30,646 nucleotides of DNA from JAVXAG01 sp036660615 (GCA_036660615.1 JAVXAG010000007.1:1-30646), one strand, 5' to 3'. Shown: positions 7,723 to 16,582, counted from the stretch's first letter. Numbers and translations: made by a program. Notes: generated by a model not told the origin, from the letters alone.

Positions 7723-8079
7723 TTAGCCTCTAATTCTATCTACTAGAATATCTGCTAATCTGCTATCAACTCCTAATGTATTGCCCATTTCTAGTTTAAC
7801 ATCAGGATATTTCTTTAGAATTTCTCCAATTTCATTTGGTATATCTTCTTTTATGTGTATTCCCTCAAATAGGAAATATGGCACTGCTTTTATTTCGTCA
7901 ACGCCTTTTTCTACTAATGTCTTTATTCCATATTCTATGTTTTCATCGCAAAACTCCATGTATGCAACGATTACAGGAATATCAGTTATCTTTTCTCTAA
8001 CCATATCTACTACCTGATTAATAGTATCTTTTGTGGTCTTTACTCTACTTCCATGAGCCAAAATTAGTATGCCCTTCAT
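7723..8079 (-). CDS. cbiX: Sirohydrochlorin cobaltochelatase, short CbiX type
   Basis: The product has 118 residues, about half the length of bacterial two-domain CbiX/SirB chelatases and close to the small archaeal CbiXS form, which works as a homodimer. The expected metal-binding histidines are His9 in LAHGSR and His75 in FEGIHIKEDIP. It should insert cobalt into sirohydrochlorin, the committing step of the anaerobic pathway. The start has AGAAGGAG in front and abuts the hemL stop. No CbiK is present. Insertion of iron or nickel (SirB or CfbA activity) cannot be excluded from sequence, but the location inside a B12 operon favours cobalt. Confidence 0.88.
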   Translation of the reverse strand: MKGILILAHGSRVKTTKDTINQVVDMVREKITDIPVIVAYMEFCDENIEYGIKTLVEKGVDEIKAVPYFLFEGIHIKEDIPNEIGEILKKYPDVKLEMGNTLGVDSRLADILVDRIRG

Positions 8080-9348
8080 CTATATTTCTCCTTCTAAAAT
8101 CTTTCCAAAAACTGTTACAGTATTATCAATTTCTTCTTTTACAAATGCTCTGTTTAGAAACATTGCCTCAAACTGTGATGGTGCAATGTATATGCCATTT
8201 TCAATTAGCTTTTTAAAGACAAAGGCATATTTCTCTGTATTTGATTTTGCTGCATCCTCGTAGTTTGTTACTGGTTCTTTTGTATAGAACATACATAGCA
8301 ATGAACCTACATTATTTACAGTAAAACCAGAAACACGTCTAAGCTCTTCTGCCATATATTTTCCCATATTGTTAATTTCTTCGTATATCCTAGGGTTTTC
8401 TAACAACTGCGTAAGTGTTGCAATACCAGCTGTCATAGCAATTGGATTACCTGATAGTGTACCTGCCTGATAAACACTTCCCGCTGGGGATACATTGTTC
8501 ATAATTTCTTTTCTTCCGCCATATGCACCTACTGGCATTCCACCACCGATTATTTTTCCATAGGTTACCAAATCCGGTGTGACGCCATAGTACTGGGCCG
8601 CTCCGCCAAATGAAAGTCTAAAACCTGTTATTACCTCGTCAAATATAAGAAGTGCTCCATATTTGTCACAAAGATCCCTAAGCCCTTGCAAAAATCCATC
8701 TGCTGGTGGAACTACACCCATATTTGCAGCAACTGGTTCTACTATTACACATGCTACTTCTTCTATGTTTTCTTTTAATAAAGTTTCTACGCTGTCAAGA
8801 TTATTATACTCTGCCATAAGTGTATCTAGTGCTGCGCCTCTTGTTACGCCTGCACTGTCAGGATCTCCGAAAGTCATTGCTCCTGAACCGGCTTTGACTA
8901 GCATACTATCACTATGTCCATGATAACATCCTGCAAATTTTATAATTTTTTCTCTCTTTGTAAAACCTCTAGCAAGCCTCAAAGCACTCATTACTGCTTC
9001 CGTACCACTGCTGACCATTCTAATCATCTCTATGTGTTTTACATTACTTATTATCAGCTCTGCAAGTTGAACTTCAAGCTCTGTAGAAGCTCCAAAGCTA
9101 AGACCTTTTTCTGCAGCTTTCTGAACTGCTGCAATTACTTTATCATCACAGTGTCCCAAAATCATTGGCCCCCATGAGCCGATAAAATCCAAATATTCCT
9201 TGCCTTCTACATCGTATATTTTATTACCTTTTGCACTGTCTATAAATATTGGAGTCATACCAACTGATTTAAAAGCTCTAACTGGGCTGTTTACACCACC
9301 TGGCATAACTTTCTTTGCTCTTTCAAATAGAATCTCTGAAGTGTTCAT
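8080..9348 (-). CDS. hemL: Glutamate-1-semialdehyde 2,1-aminomutase
   Basis: The 422-residue PLP enzyme makes 5-aminolevulinate from glutamate-1-semialdehyde, the second step of the C5 route. It shows MPGGVNSPVRAF near the N-terminus, SSGTEAVMSALRLARG (residues 113-128), FDEVITGFR (residues 236-244) and the PLP lysine in YGKIIGGGMPVGAYGG (Lys265). The length is normal for the family. A clear AGAGGAG ribosome binding site precedes the ATG, which overlaps the hemB stop by one base. Its place in the cobalamin operon together with hemA, hemB and the hemC fusion means ALA supply is likely under the same riboswitch. Confidence 0.96.
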   Translation of the reverse strand: MNTSEILFERAKKVMPGGVNSPVRAFKSVGMTPIFIDSAKGNKIYDVEGKEYLDFIGSWGPMILGHCDDKVIAAVQKAAEKGLSFGASTELEVQLAELIISNVKHIEMIRMVSSGTEAVMSALRLARGFTKREKIIKFAGCYHGHSDSMLVKAGSGAMTFGDPDSAGVTRGAALDTLMAEYNNLDSVETLLKENIEEVACVIVEPVAANMGVVPPADGFLQGLRDLCDKYGALLIFDEVITGFRLSFGGAAQYYGVTPDLVTYGKIIGGGMPVGAYGGRKEIMNNVSPAGSVYQAGTLSGNPIAMTAGIATLTQLLENPRIYEEINNMGKYMAEELRRVSGFTVNNVGSLLCMFYTKEPVTNYEDAAKSNTEKYAFVFKKLIENGIYIAPSQFEAMFLNRAFVKEEIDNTVTVFGKILEGEI

Positions 9349-10328
9349 TAACCTATATCTCCTCTTTTTATTGCATCAGCAATCTCTTTTGCGTAATATG
9401 TAATCAAAATATCTGCACCAGCTCTGTACATTGAAACTGCGCTTTCACACATAACCTTGTATTCATCAATAAGTCCTGCTTTTCCCGCATTTTTTATCAT
9501 AGAATATTCACCGCTGACGCTGTATGTTGCAATTGGCAGGTTTGTGTTATATGAAAGTTCCTTTACCACATCCAAATAGGACAATGCTGGCTTAACCATT
9601 AATATATCTGCCCCTTCTTCTTCATCAAAAGCAGCTTCTTTCATAGCTTCCCTTACATTGTGGAAATCCATTTGATAACTTTTTCTATCACCAAAAGATG
9701 GTGCTGAACCTGCTGCATCTCTAAATGGACCATAAAATGCAGAAGCATATTTTATTGCATATGACATTATTCCAACATTTTTAAATCCACTTGCATCTAG
9801 TCCTTCTCTCAAAGCAAGGATTCTGCCGTCCATCATATCAGATGGTGCGACCATATCTGCACCTGCTTTTGCATGAGATACAGCAATCTTTGTCAAGTAG
9901 TCTAGAGTTTCATCATTGTCCACGTTTTCGCCATGTAAAATGCCACAGTGTCCATGAGAAGTGTACTCACACATACAAACATCTGTAATAATATATATTT
10001 GATCTTTATATTCTTTTTTTATAGCTCTAATTGCCTGTTGTACAATTCCATTTTCTGCATAAGCTTGACTTCCAACTGGATCTTTTTCCTTTGGAATTCC
10101 AAACAAAAGCACCTTGTTTACGTTGTGGGCTAGACAATCATCAATAGCATCTTTTACTCTATCTGGGCTGTATCTAAACTGTCCTTCCATAGATTCTATT
10201 GGAGCCATTATGTTTTCGCCTTCCTCAAAGAAAATAGGGTAAATCAAGCTGTCCGCCGACAACCTAGTTTCTCTTACCATTCCTCTTATTATGGCATTGT
10301 CTCTCAATCTTCTTGGTCTATTTAGCAT
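9348..10328 (-). CDS. hemB: Porphobilinogen synthase (5-aminolevulinate dehydratase), zinc type
   Basis: The 326-residue HemB condenses two 5-aminolevulinate molecules to porphobilinogen. The zinc-binding cysteines are visible in DVCMCEYTSHGHCG (Cys118, Cys120, Cys128), indicating the zinc-dependent class. The two active-site lysines are in SYAIKYAS (Lys193) and MVKPALSYLD (Lys246). The N-terminal RPRRLR and the DMMDGRI block are also typical. The start lies within the last 11 bases of the hemC/cobA/hemD gene. The gene is followed by hemL. Confidence 0.97.
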   Translation of the reverse strand: MLNRPRRLRDNAIIRGMVRETRLSADSLIYPIFFEEGENIMAPIESMEGQFRYSPDRVKDAIDDCLAHNVNKVLLFGIPKEKDPVGSQAYAENGIVQQAIRAIKKEYKDQIYIITDVCMCEYTSHGHCGILHGENVDNDETLDYLTKIAVSHAKAGADMVAPSDMMDGRILALREGLDASGFKNVGIMSYAIKYASAFYGPFRDAAGSAPSFGDRKSYQMDFHNVREAMKEAAFDEEEGADILMVKPALSYLDVVKELSYNTNLPIATYSVSGEYSMIKNAGKAGLIDEYKVMCESAVSMYRAGADILITYYAKEIADAIKRGDIG

Positions 10329-12645
10329 TTTCTATCACCTCTTCTATCATACTATCTATTGTAGCAACTTTTGAAATAATTGTATTAAACCCGTATTTTT
10401 TAGCTTCTGCAGCAGTCTGTTTGCCTATGCACAAAGCATCTATTCCCGAAAAATCATCTCTTTCTTGAGTCTTAACAAAACCATCTACACAGCTTTTGCT
10501 AGTAAAAGTCAAATAGTCATAGTCACATAAGTTATCTATTTTATGGTGTTTTATGTACTTTGTTTCATAAACTGGTACATCTAAATATTCGATTTTTTCT
10601 CTATCAAATACATTGACAATATCTTCTGTCCCAATCTTTGCTCTAAGCAAAAGGACTTTGTCCGACTGTGTCAAGAATCCCTCAGCGATACTTTCTTTAG
10701 CCAAGGTTTCACCATCAAATGTCTTTGGAATAAAATCTGCATTTATCCCATAGTTTTTTAATTCCAGCGCAGTTTGGCTGCCAATACACCCAATCTTTTT
10801 GTCAAATAGTTTTCTTCCATCAAGTCCCTTTTCCATTAACCATGAGAAAAATGACTTTACGCCTTCCGAACTAGTAAAAATCAAAGTGTTGTAAGACTCC
10901 AAAGGTATGTCAAGTGGTCTTATAAACTCAGTCTTTATAGAAGGATATAGTGTTGTATCAGCTCCCAGTTGACGTAGCGCTTTTTCTAACTTTGAACTTT
11001 TGTTCTGTGGCTGAGTTACTATAATTTTCTTGTCTTTTAGTGGAAGCTTGCTGAACCAGTCGAATTTATCTGACAGCGAACATACTTTTCCAACTACTAT
11101 TACTGATGGTGATTTTACGCTGTTTTTTCTAACCGTTTCTTCAATATGCTCAATAGTTGAGACAAATTTTCTCTGCTCTGAGTAAGTTCCGTTTTCTATT
11201 ACTGCGCAAGGCATTTCTTTATCCATATTTGCTGCTATAAGTCCATTTGCAATTTGCCCAATTGTGGAAACAGACATCATAAAGATTAAAGTTCCCTTTA
11301 GCCTTACAAGTGCATCAAAGTCGATATCTATTTGGCTACCCGCTTTTGCGTGTCCAGTGATAATATGTAATGACGAGCAAAAATCTCTGTGTGTCACTGG
11401 TATTCCTGCGTATGCTGGTACGGATATAGACGATGTTATACCTGGCACTACTTCAAATTCAATATTGTTTTCTGCTAGTAGTTCCAATTCTTCGCCACCA
11501 CGACCAAATATAAATGGATCTCCACCTTTTAGGCGCACGACCATTTTATTTTCCAATGCTTTTTCCAACAAAATTTCATTTATTCTATATTGAGGCACTG
11601 GATGATCTCCAACATTTTTACCTACATCTATCAATTCCGCATTTTCAGGAATCAAACTCATAATACTTTTGCTTACCAGTCTGTCATAAACAATTACGTC
11701 GGCTTTACCAATTAACTCCGTCGCTTTTACTGTAAGCAATTCCCTATCTCCAGGGCCTGCTCCAACCAAAAATACTTTACCGCTTTTTTTCATTCTAAGT
11801 GCCAATTCTTTCCCCAGTTTTTCACCGTCAAACTTGTTGCCAGTTATTTTATCAAAATATGTCTTTTCTTTACTATCAACGTAAAAACCAGTTAATGTGA
11901 TTTCATCATCTTTTATAGTTCCATAAGCCGCTACTGGTGAACTGCATCCACCGTCTAACGTTCTAACATAGCTTCTCTCTGCAAGAGCAATCAGCTTAGT
12001 TTCCTCGTCATTAAAATCCATTAGCACACTTCTATCAAAATCCTTTCTTCCTTGTACTGCCAAGATTCCCTGACAAGCAGCCGGTAAAATTTCTTCTACT
12101 CCAAAGATTCTGCTGACTCTATCTTCAAGACCAAGTCTCTTTATTCCTGCATAGGCAAGTATAATAGCTGAAAACTCGCCGCTATCAAGCTTTCTAAGCC
12201 TTGTCTGAACATTTCCCCGAATAGGTGCAATTGTTGCCTCAGGCATAATTTTTTTAAGCTGTAATTGTCGTCTTTTGCTTGAACAACCTATAGGTTTACT
12301 AAAATCGATTTCACTTGCTCCCATAGGAAGAATTAGAACATCTCTTGGATCCTCTCTCTTTGAATAAGCCAATAGTGGCAATTCTTCCGAAACCTCCATA
12401 GGCATATCTTTTAGACTATGTACTGTCAAATCAGCTCTTTTGTCAACAAGGGCCTTGTCAAGTTCCTTGACAAACAATCCTTTTCCACCAATCTGATCCA
12501 AAGTTTTATCCAAAATCATATCACCTGTGGTTTTCATAGTCAAAAGTTCCACAGTATTTCCACCTTGAGCTTCTAATGCCTTTATGACCATTTCTGACTG
12601 AACAACAGCTAATTTGCTGTCTCTACTTCCTACGGTTATTTTCAT
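10318..12645 (-). CDS. hemC-cobA-hemD: Three-domain HemC-CobA-HemD fusion: hydroxymethylbilane synthase / uroporphyrinogen-III C-methyltransferase / uroporphyrinogen-III synthase
   Basis: One uninterrupted 775-residue frame carries three enzymes. Residues 1 to about 287 are HemC, with VHSLKDMP (catalytic Asp80), RGNVQTRL and the dipyrromethane cofactor cysteine in LDGGCSSPVA (Cys234). Residues about 289-525 are the CobA/SUMT methylase, with VGAGPGDRELLT, RLKGGDPFIFGRGGEE and PGITSSISVPAYAGIP. Residues about 537-775 are HemD, with VTQPQNKS at its start, FTSSEGVKSF and FTSKSCVDGF. Together they turn porphobilinogen into uroporphyrinogen III and then precorrin-2. A bifunctional CobA-HemD protein is known from Clostridium; adding HemC to the same chain is less usual. 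Neither junction contains a stop or frameshift. GGAAGG precedes the ATG, which directly follows the sirC stop. Confidence 0.94.
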   Translation of the reverse strand: MKITVGSRDSKLAVVQSEMVIKALEAQGGNTVELLTMKTTGDMILDKTLDQIGGKGLFVKELDKALVDKRADLTVHSLKDMPMEVSEELPLLAYSKREDPRDVLILPMGASEIDFSKPIGCSSKRRQLQLKKIMPEATIAPIRGNVQTRLRKLDSGEFSAIILAYAGIKRLGLEDRVSRIFGVEEILPAACQGILAVQGRKDFDRSVLMDFNDEETKLIALAERSYVRTLDGGCSSPVAAYGTIKDDEITLTGFYVDSKEKTYFDKITGNKFDGEKLGKELALRMKKSGKVFLVGAGPGDRELLTVKATELIGKADVIVYDRLVSKSIMSLIPENAELIDVGKNVGDHPVPQYRINEILLEKALENKMVVRLKGGDPFIFGRGGEELELLAENNIEFEVVPGITSSISVPAYAGIPVTHRDFCSSLHIITGHAKAGSQIDIDFDALVRLKGTLIFMMSVSTIGQIANGLIAANMDKEMPCAVIENGTYSEQRKFVSTIEHIEETVRKNSVKSPSVIVVGKVCSLSDKFDWFSKLPLKDKKIIVTQPQNKSSKLEKALRQLGADTTLYPSIKTEFIRPLDIPLESYNTLIFTSSEGVKSFFSWLMEKGLDGRKLFDKKIGCIGSQTALELKNYGINADFIPKTFDGETLAKESIAEGFLTQSDKVLLLRAKIGTEDIVNVFDREKIEYLDVPVYETKYIKHHKIDNLCDYDYLTFTSKSCVDGFVKTQERDDFSGIDALCIGKQTAAEAKKYGFNTIISKVATIDSMIEEVIENAK

Positions 12646-13110
12646 TTAATATACCTTCCTGTCAATTATTTCTCTCAGTTTGGAGGCAATCTCTTTTGTG
12701 GTTTTATGTGATTGACCGTTGCCCACAATTCCTACGATAATTTCATCATTCCCTGCAATAGCTGGGAAAAAAAAGTCACATTCTTCCTTAGCGTCGGCTA
12801 TATTCACTAGTATTCCTTTGCTTTTGCCTACAACTCCGATTTCCTTATTTGTGTTTCTATCATCAGTACAAGCTAAAATCAAGTATTGATTATTTATATA
12901 ATCACTTTTATATGTGCTGTCAATAAAGGTGATTTTCTTCTCAGAAACAAGCTCTCTTAGTTTGTCGGTCAGCTCTGTTGACACCACTGTTATTTCAAAA
13001 TCAAAGTCAATAAGAGTATTAATTCTCCTAGTGGCTATTTTGCCTCCGCCAAACACTATTACTTTTTTCCCTGCCCCATTAATAAATAGTGGGAAGTGTT
13101 TATTTTCCAT
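12646..13110 (-). CDS. Precorrin-2 dehydrogenase (sirohydrochlorin-forming), short SirC/Met8 type
   Basis: The 154-residue product matches the N-terminal NAD-binding portion of CysG/Met8/SirC. It shows the GGGKIATRR dinucleotide motif at residues 21-29, an ACTDDRNTN block with a likely catalytic aspartate near 83, and NIADAKEECDFFFPA at about 103-117. It oxidises precorrin-2 to sirohydrochlorin for cobalt insertion by CbiX. The protein is shorter than Met8 or SirC (about 200 residues) and lacks the helical C-terminal part, so chelatase activity is unlikely. A GGAGG ribosome binding site lies within the end of cbiJ, which it overlaps by 11 bases. The gene name varies (sirC, ylnF, cysG2, hemX), so I leave the symbol empty. 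Confidence 0.88.
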   Translation of the reverse strand: MENKHFPLFINGAGKKVIVFGGGKIATRRINTLIDFDFEITVVSTELTDKLRELVSEKKITFIDSTYKSDYINNQYLILACTDDRNTNKEIGVVGKSKGILVNIADAKEECDFFFPAIAGNDEIIVGIVGNGQSHKTTKEIASKLREIIDRKVY

Positions 13111-13897
13111 AGTAATCCTCCAAAAGGGTTTTTATCTCCCCTAGACTATTGCCTTCCTCGTCTTTTGGCCTTTTTATTACAATAATTCCAATGCCCGACT
13201 CTGCGCAGGAAAGTTTATCCAAAAGCCCCCCTGGTTTTCCAGTATTTTTTGTCACCAAGTATTTGCAGTTAAATTGTTTTGCTGTTGCAAGATTCATCTC
13301 TTTTAAAAATGGCCCTTGCATACAAATTATGTTACTGCTTGGCAATCCTAATGATTTGCATGAATTTATTGATTCAACACTTGGAAGTACTCTAGCAAAA
13401 ACTCTTTTTTCTAAATTGGATATATCTTTATATTTTCCAAGTTCTTTTGCTCCAGTTGTCAAAAGCACATTGCTTTCATTTTGATTCAAAATTTCCACTG
13501 CTTCTGCAATTGTATTAACTTCTGTAACTCCTGCGATATTTATTGCTTCTTCTTCTCTAGCTAATCTATAATATTTGCAAGAAGCTGTATCGCAAGCTTT
13601 TTTTATATTTTCTGTCACAAGGGTAGCATATGGATGAGTTGCATCGATAACCATTTCATACTGTTTTTCTTTTATCAAATCTACAATTTCTTCTGTATCC
13701 AATCTGCCTTTTAGTATATTGATACCCTCTATGTGTGAAATTACTTCTTCGCCATATTCAGTTGCTACGCACATATCTATCTGGTAGCCTTTTCCCTGAC
13801 AAAATTCTGCAAGCTTATGGCCTTCATAAGTTCCAGAAAATACCAGCACTCTTTTTTTAGACGTTTTTATATCCACGAGAAGTAACCAGCTTTCCAT
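13100..13897 (-). CDS. cbiJ: Cobalt-precorrin-6A reductase
   Basis: This is a 265-residue CbiJ/CobK reductase that uses NAD(P)H to reduce cobalt-precorrin-6A. Family blocks are VLVFSGTYEGHKLAEF at residues 17-32, VIDATHPYA at 83-91 and TKNTGKPGGLLDKL near 220. The start is uncertain. The ATG at 13897 lies 41 bases inside cbiH and has no recognisable ribosome binding site. GTG codons at 13876 and 13849 are alternatives, and the last would begin the protein exactly at the conserved VLVFSGT strand. Translation may depend on coupling to cbiH. The gene lies between cbiH and the precorrin-2 dehydrogenase gene. Confidence 0.9.
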   Translation of the reverse strand: MESWLLLVDIKTSKKRVLVFSGTYEGHKLAEFCQGKGYQIDMCVATEYGEEVISHIEGINILKGRLDTEEIVDLIKEKQYEMVIDATHPYATLVTENIKKACDTASCKYYRLAREEEAINIAGVTEVNTIAEAVEILNQNESNVLLTTGAKELGKYKDISNLEKRVFARVLPSVESINSCKSLGLPSSNIICMQGPFLKEMNLATAKQFNCKYLVTKNTGKPGGLLDKLSCAESGIGIIVIKRPKDEEGNSLGEIKTLLEDYYGK

Positions 13898-14588
13898 TTA
13901 TTACTTGAGTAGTGCTGTTTCCAATAAAAACAGTAGTAAACATATCTATATCATCGTTGTTTTGTAATTCTTTCATAGTGCAGATTACACCGTTTTCTCC
14001 GTCTCTGCCAATGTTTTTAACGTATCCACAAGGAGTATCAAGTGATTTATATGCTGACATTATATTGACTGCTTTGTCTATATAATCTGCTCTTTTCTTG
14101 CTCTTTGGATTGTATAAACAAACCACAAAATCGGCTTCTGCCGCGCAGGATAATCTCTTTTCGATTTTTTCCCATGGAGTCAATAAATCACTTAGTGAAA
14201 TAACTGCAAAATCGTGAATAAGTGGTGCTCCCAAAACTGCTGCTCCACTGCAAGCTGCTGTAATTCCTGGAATTGTAATAATTTCAACTTGTGGGTAATC
14301 CTTTGCCACTTGACACATTACTCCTGCCATTCCGTAAACTCCCGCATCTCCGCTACAAACAAAAGCAACTGTCTTTCCTTCTAATGCGCTTTCAAGTGCC
14401 ATTTTACATCTTTCAACTTCTTGTTTCATAGCAGTGGATTTTACTTCTTTGCCTGATACCAAGTCTGCTACCAAGTCAACATATAGATTATAGCCAACTA
14501 TTACCTGACTGTCCTCAATAGCCATCTTTGCCTGAGGTGTCATATACTGACTATTTCCTGGACCAATACCTACAACATATATTTTCAT
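13857..14588 (-). CDS. cbiH: Cobalt-precorrin-3 C17-methyltransferase (ring contraction)
   Basis: The 243-residue SAM-dependent tetrapyrrole methylase of the CbiH/CobJ type methylates C17 and drives ring contraction of cobalt-factor III. The N-terminal IYVVGIGPGNSQYMTPQA, the GYNLYVDLV segment, CSGDAGVYGMAG and LYNPKSKKRADY are characteristic of CbiH. It is the single-domain form, without the ferredoxin-like extension or CbiG fusion seen in some bacteria. It starts 3 bases after hemA and overlaps the annotated cbiJ start. Confidence 0.94.
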   Translation of the reverse strand: MKIYVVGIGPGNSQYMTPQAKMAIEDSQVIVGYNLYVDLVADLVSGKEVKSTAMKQEVERCKMALESALEGKTVAFVCSGDAGVYGMAGVMCQVAKDYPQVEIITIPGITAACSGAAVLGAPLIHDFAVISLSDLLTPWEKIEKRLSCAAEADFVVCLYNPKSKKRADYIDKAVNIMSAYKSLDTPCGYVKNIGRDGENGVICTMKELQNNDDIDMFTTVFIGNSTTQVINGKLVTSRGYKNV

Positions 14589-14591
14589 ATT

Positions 14592-15593
14592 TTATTTCTC
14601 CATTTCAAGTTTTTCTCTATAATCGTACCATTTATAAAAATCATCTATGTATTTCTGAATAATTGTATCGATTTCTTCAATTTGCTTTTCTTTCCGTTGC
14701 TTAATACTATCCTTACTGATATCGTCGATGTTATAGTATTTTACTTCTGGAAGTTCTTCAACCTTTGGATCGATATCTCTTGGCACCGCCAAATCTACAA
14801 AGACTTTTGGAATGTTTTCCAGTTGGCTGATAAATTCATAGTCCACTGTATGATGTGGGCTTAATGTAGCACTTATTACACCCTCAACGGATTCCATTTT
14901 TTTATATCTATCGCCATAATTTACAGTATCTACACCACAAGGAACAACATTAGCTCCATGTTTATACTGTCTCAATGTCATAACTGGGTTAAAACCTTCT
15001 TTTACAAGAATTTCTGCGGCTAATCTTCCAATCATACCGTTTCCTATGACAAGTACATTCTTAATTTCTGGATATTTTTTTAATATATTTACAGCTCTCT
15101 TGGCAGTTGAATCATCATCAACTTTAAAATCTACCAAAGTCTTAACCTTTTTTCCTGCGCTGACAGCAGTTCTGAAAACAACATTTAGGATAGTATCTGA
15201 ATATTTTCCCTCTCTAGCTATTAAAACTGCTTCTCTTACTTGAGAAATTATTTGGTCTTCTCCCCAAATTTGAGATTCTGCTCCTGCTGCAAGTTTACAA
15301 AGGTGAACAATTGCATCATCGCCCGTCAGGGTTTTGCTAATAAAAACATATTCTTCATGATTAAGATTTAATGTTTCGCATAGTATCTCAAAAGGTGATA
15401 TATTTCCGCTGTCTTTTTCAGACAAATAGATTTCAGTTCTATTACAAGTTGAAATAATAACAGCTCCCAAAATATCCTCGTTGGATACTATTTTTTTATA
15501 TATGTCGTCCATTTGCTGTTTAGTAAATGAAAATTTTTCTCTTTGATCCAAGTTTGCTGTATTATGATCGATATATGACATTATGATGTTCAA
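14592..15593 (-). CDS. hemA: Glutamyl-tRNA reductase, short form without the C-terminal dimerisation domain
   Basis: This NADPH-dependent enzyme converts glutamyl-tRNA to glutamate-1-semialdehyde. The catalytic cysteine is in IISTCNRTEIY (Cys50), a conserved histidine is His97, GEDQI matches the usual GExQI, and the NADPH site is VLVIGNGMIG (about residues 165-174). The protein has 333 residues, against roughly 420-450 in E. coli and Bacillus, and stops where the dimerisation domain should develop. The preferred start is TTG at 15593, within a 4-base TTGA overlap with the cbiG stop. It has GGAAG at good spacing, and the residues NIIMSYIDHNTA align with the usual first strand and NHKTA. An ATG at 15581 would lose most of that strand. 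Confidence 0.92.
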   Translation of the reverse strand: MNIIMSYIDHNTANLDQREKFSFTKQQMDDIYKKIVSNEDILGAVIISTCNRTEIYLSEKDSGNISPFEILCETLNLNHEEYVFISKTLTGDDAIVHLCKLAAGAESQIWGEDQIISQVREAVLIAREGKYSDTILNVVFRTAVSAGKKVKTLVDFKVDDDSTAKRAVNILKKYPEIKNVLVIGNGMIGRLAAEILVKEGFNPVMTLRQYKHGANVVPCGVDTVNYGDRYKKMESVEGVISATLSPHHTVDYEFISQLENIPKVFVDLAVPRDIDPKVEELPEVKYYNIDDISKDSIKQRKEKQIEEIDTIIQKYIDDFYKWYDYREKLEMEK

Positions 15594-16582
15594 AATTTAC
15601 ACTTCCAATCTTTTTTCGCCAATGAAATGGTCACGCCATTTTGGGTTGTTCTTGATAATATTATATTTCCTTTGTTGCTTCCCATTACAGCACTTCTCTC
15701 GCAAACATTATCTACCCCTGTAATTTTTTTTACAAATTGAGATGATGTAAAGTTGCCTGTCAGCTGTTCTAGTTCTTCTGCTGCATAAGTCACAAAAGGT
15801 ATTTTATATTTTTCGCAAAAGTCAAGTATGCATTTCTCATCTTTTTTTAGAGTAATCGATGCAATTTTTTCTAATGCTAGTATAGATATGTTGTTTTCTG
15901 CAAGTACTTTTAAAATGAGTTTTTCGAAAATCTGTGGATCAGTATCTCGTCTACATCCCACTCCTAATGTAATTATTTGTGGTATGGCATTTAATGTAAT
16001 GTTAAATGGTTTTACATTGTCAAAAATTCCGACGCAAATACCTACTTCCATAGTTTCCAAAGTCAATGGTTCTGGCAAAGGCCCCTCTAGTTGAAATCCG
16101 CAACATAATGAAATTTGCTCATTCCTAAGTACGGCAGCTGAAATGTCCTTTATTTTGGATATATCGGAAATTTTACAGCCCGCTTCTTTTGTCCAAACAT
16201 CTACTGCAAATTTATTGTTTATATCTGTTGCAGTTGTTATTACAGGCTCAGCGCCGATTTTTTCACCAATCATAGTCGCTACTTCATTAGCTCCGCCAAG
16301 GTGTCCTGATAGAATAGGAATAACATACTTTCCCAATTCATCAAGTACTATAACCGCTGGATCTACATCTTTTGATTTTATCAATCCATCTATCATTCTT
16401 ATGGCAATACCAATAGCTCCAATAAAAATTATGGTGTCACTTTCCAAAAACTTTTCAGTTACATATTGTTTTGGTTTAATGCTTCTGTCAAAAATATCCA
16501 CATTTCCACTTATAATATCCTTTAGCCTGCAAGCCAAAGCATTACCGTTAGGTGTAAATGCAATTATTGAAACATTTCTCAT
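15590..16582 (-). CDS. cbiG: Cobalt-precorrin-5A hydrolase
   Basis: The 330-residue CbiG opens the delta-lactone of cobalt-precorrin-5A and releases acetaldehyde. Family blocks are IIFIGAIGIAIRMI (about residues 51-64), the SGHLGGANE motif (92-100), ITTATD (115-120) and the start of the C-terminal domain at LGVGCRRDT (206-214). The arrangement of N-terminal, middle and C-terminal parts is complete. An AGAGG ribosome binding site lies in the end of cbiF, which directly abuts it. The gene after it is hemA, with a 4-base overlap. Confidence 0.94.
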   Translation of the reverse strand: MRNVSIIAFTPNGNALACRLKDIISGNVDIFDRSIKPKQYVTEKFLESDTIIFIGAIGIAIRMIDGLIKSKDVDPAVIVLDELGKYVIPILSGHLGGANEVATMIGEKIGAEPVITTATDINNKFAVDVWTKEAGCKISDISKIKDISAAVLRNEQISLCCGFQLEGPLPEPLTLETMEVGICVGIFDNVKPFNITLNAIPQIITLGVGCRRDTDPQIFEKLILKVLAENNISILALEKIASITLKKDEKCILDFCEKYKIPFVTYAAEELEQLTGNFTSSQFVKKITGVDNVCERSAVMGSNKGNIILSRTTQNGVTISLAKKDWKCKF

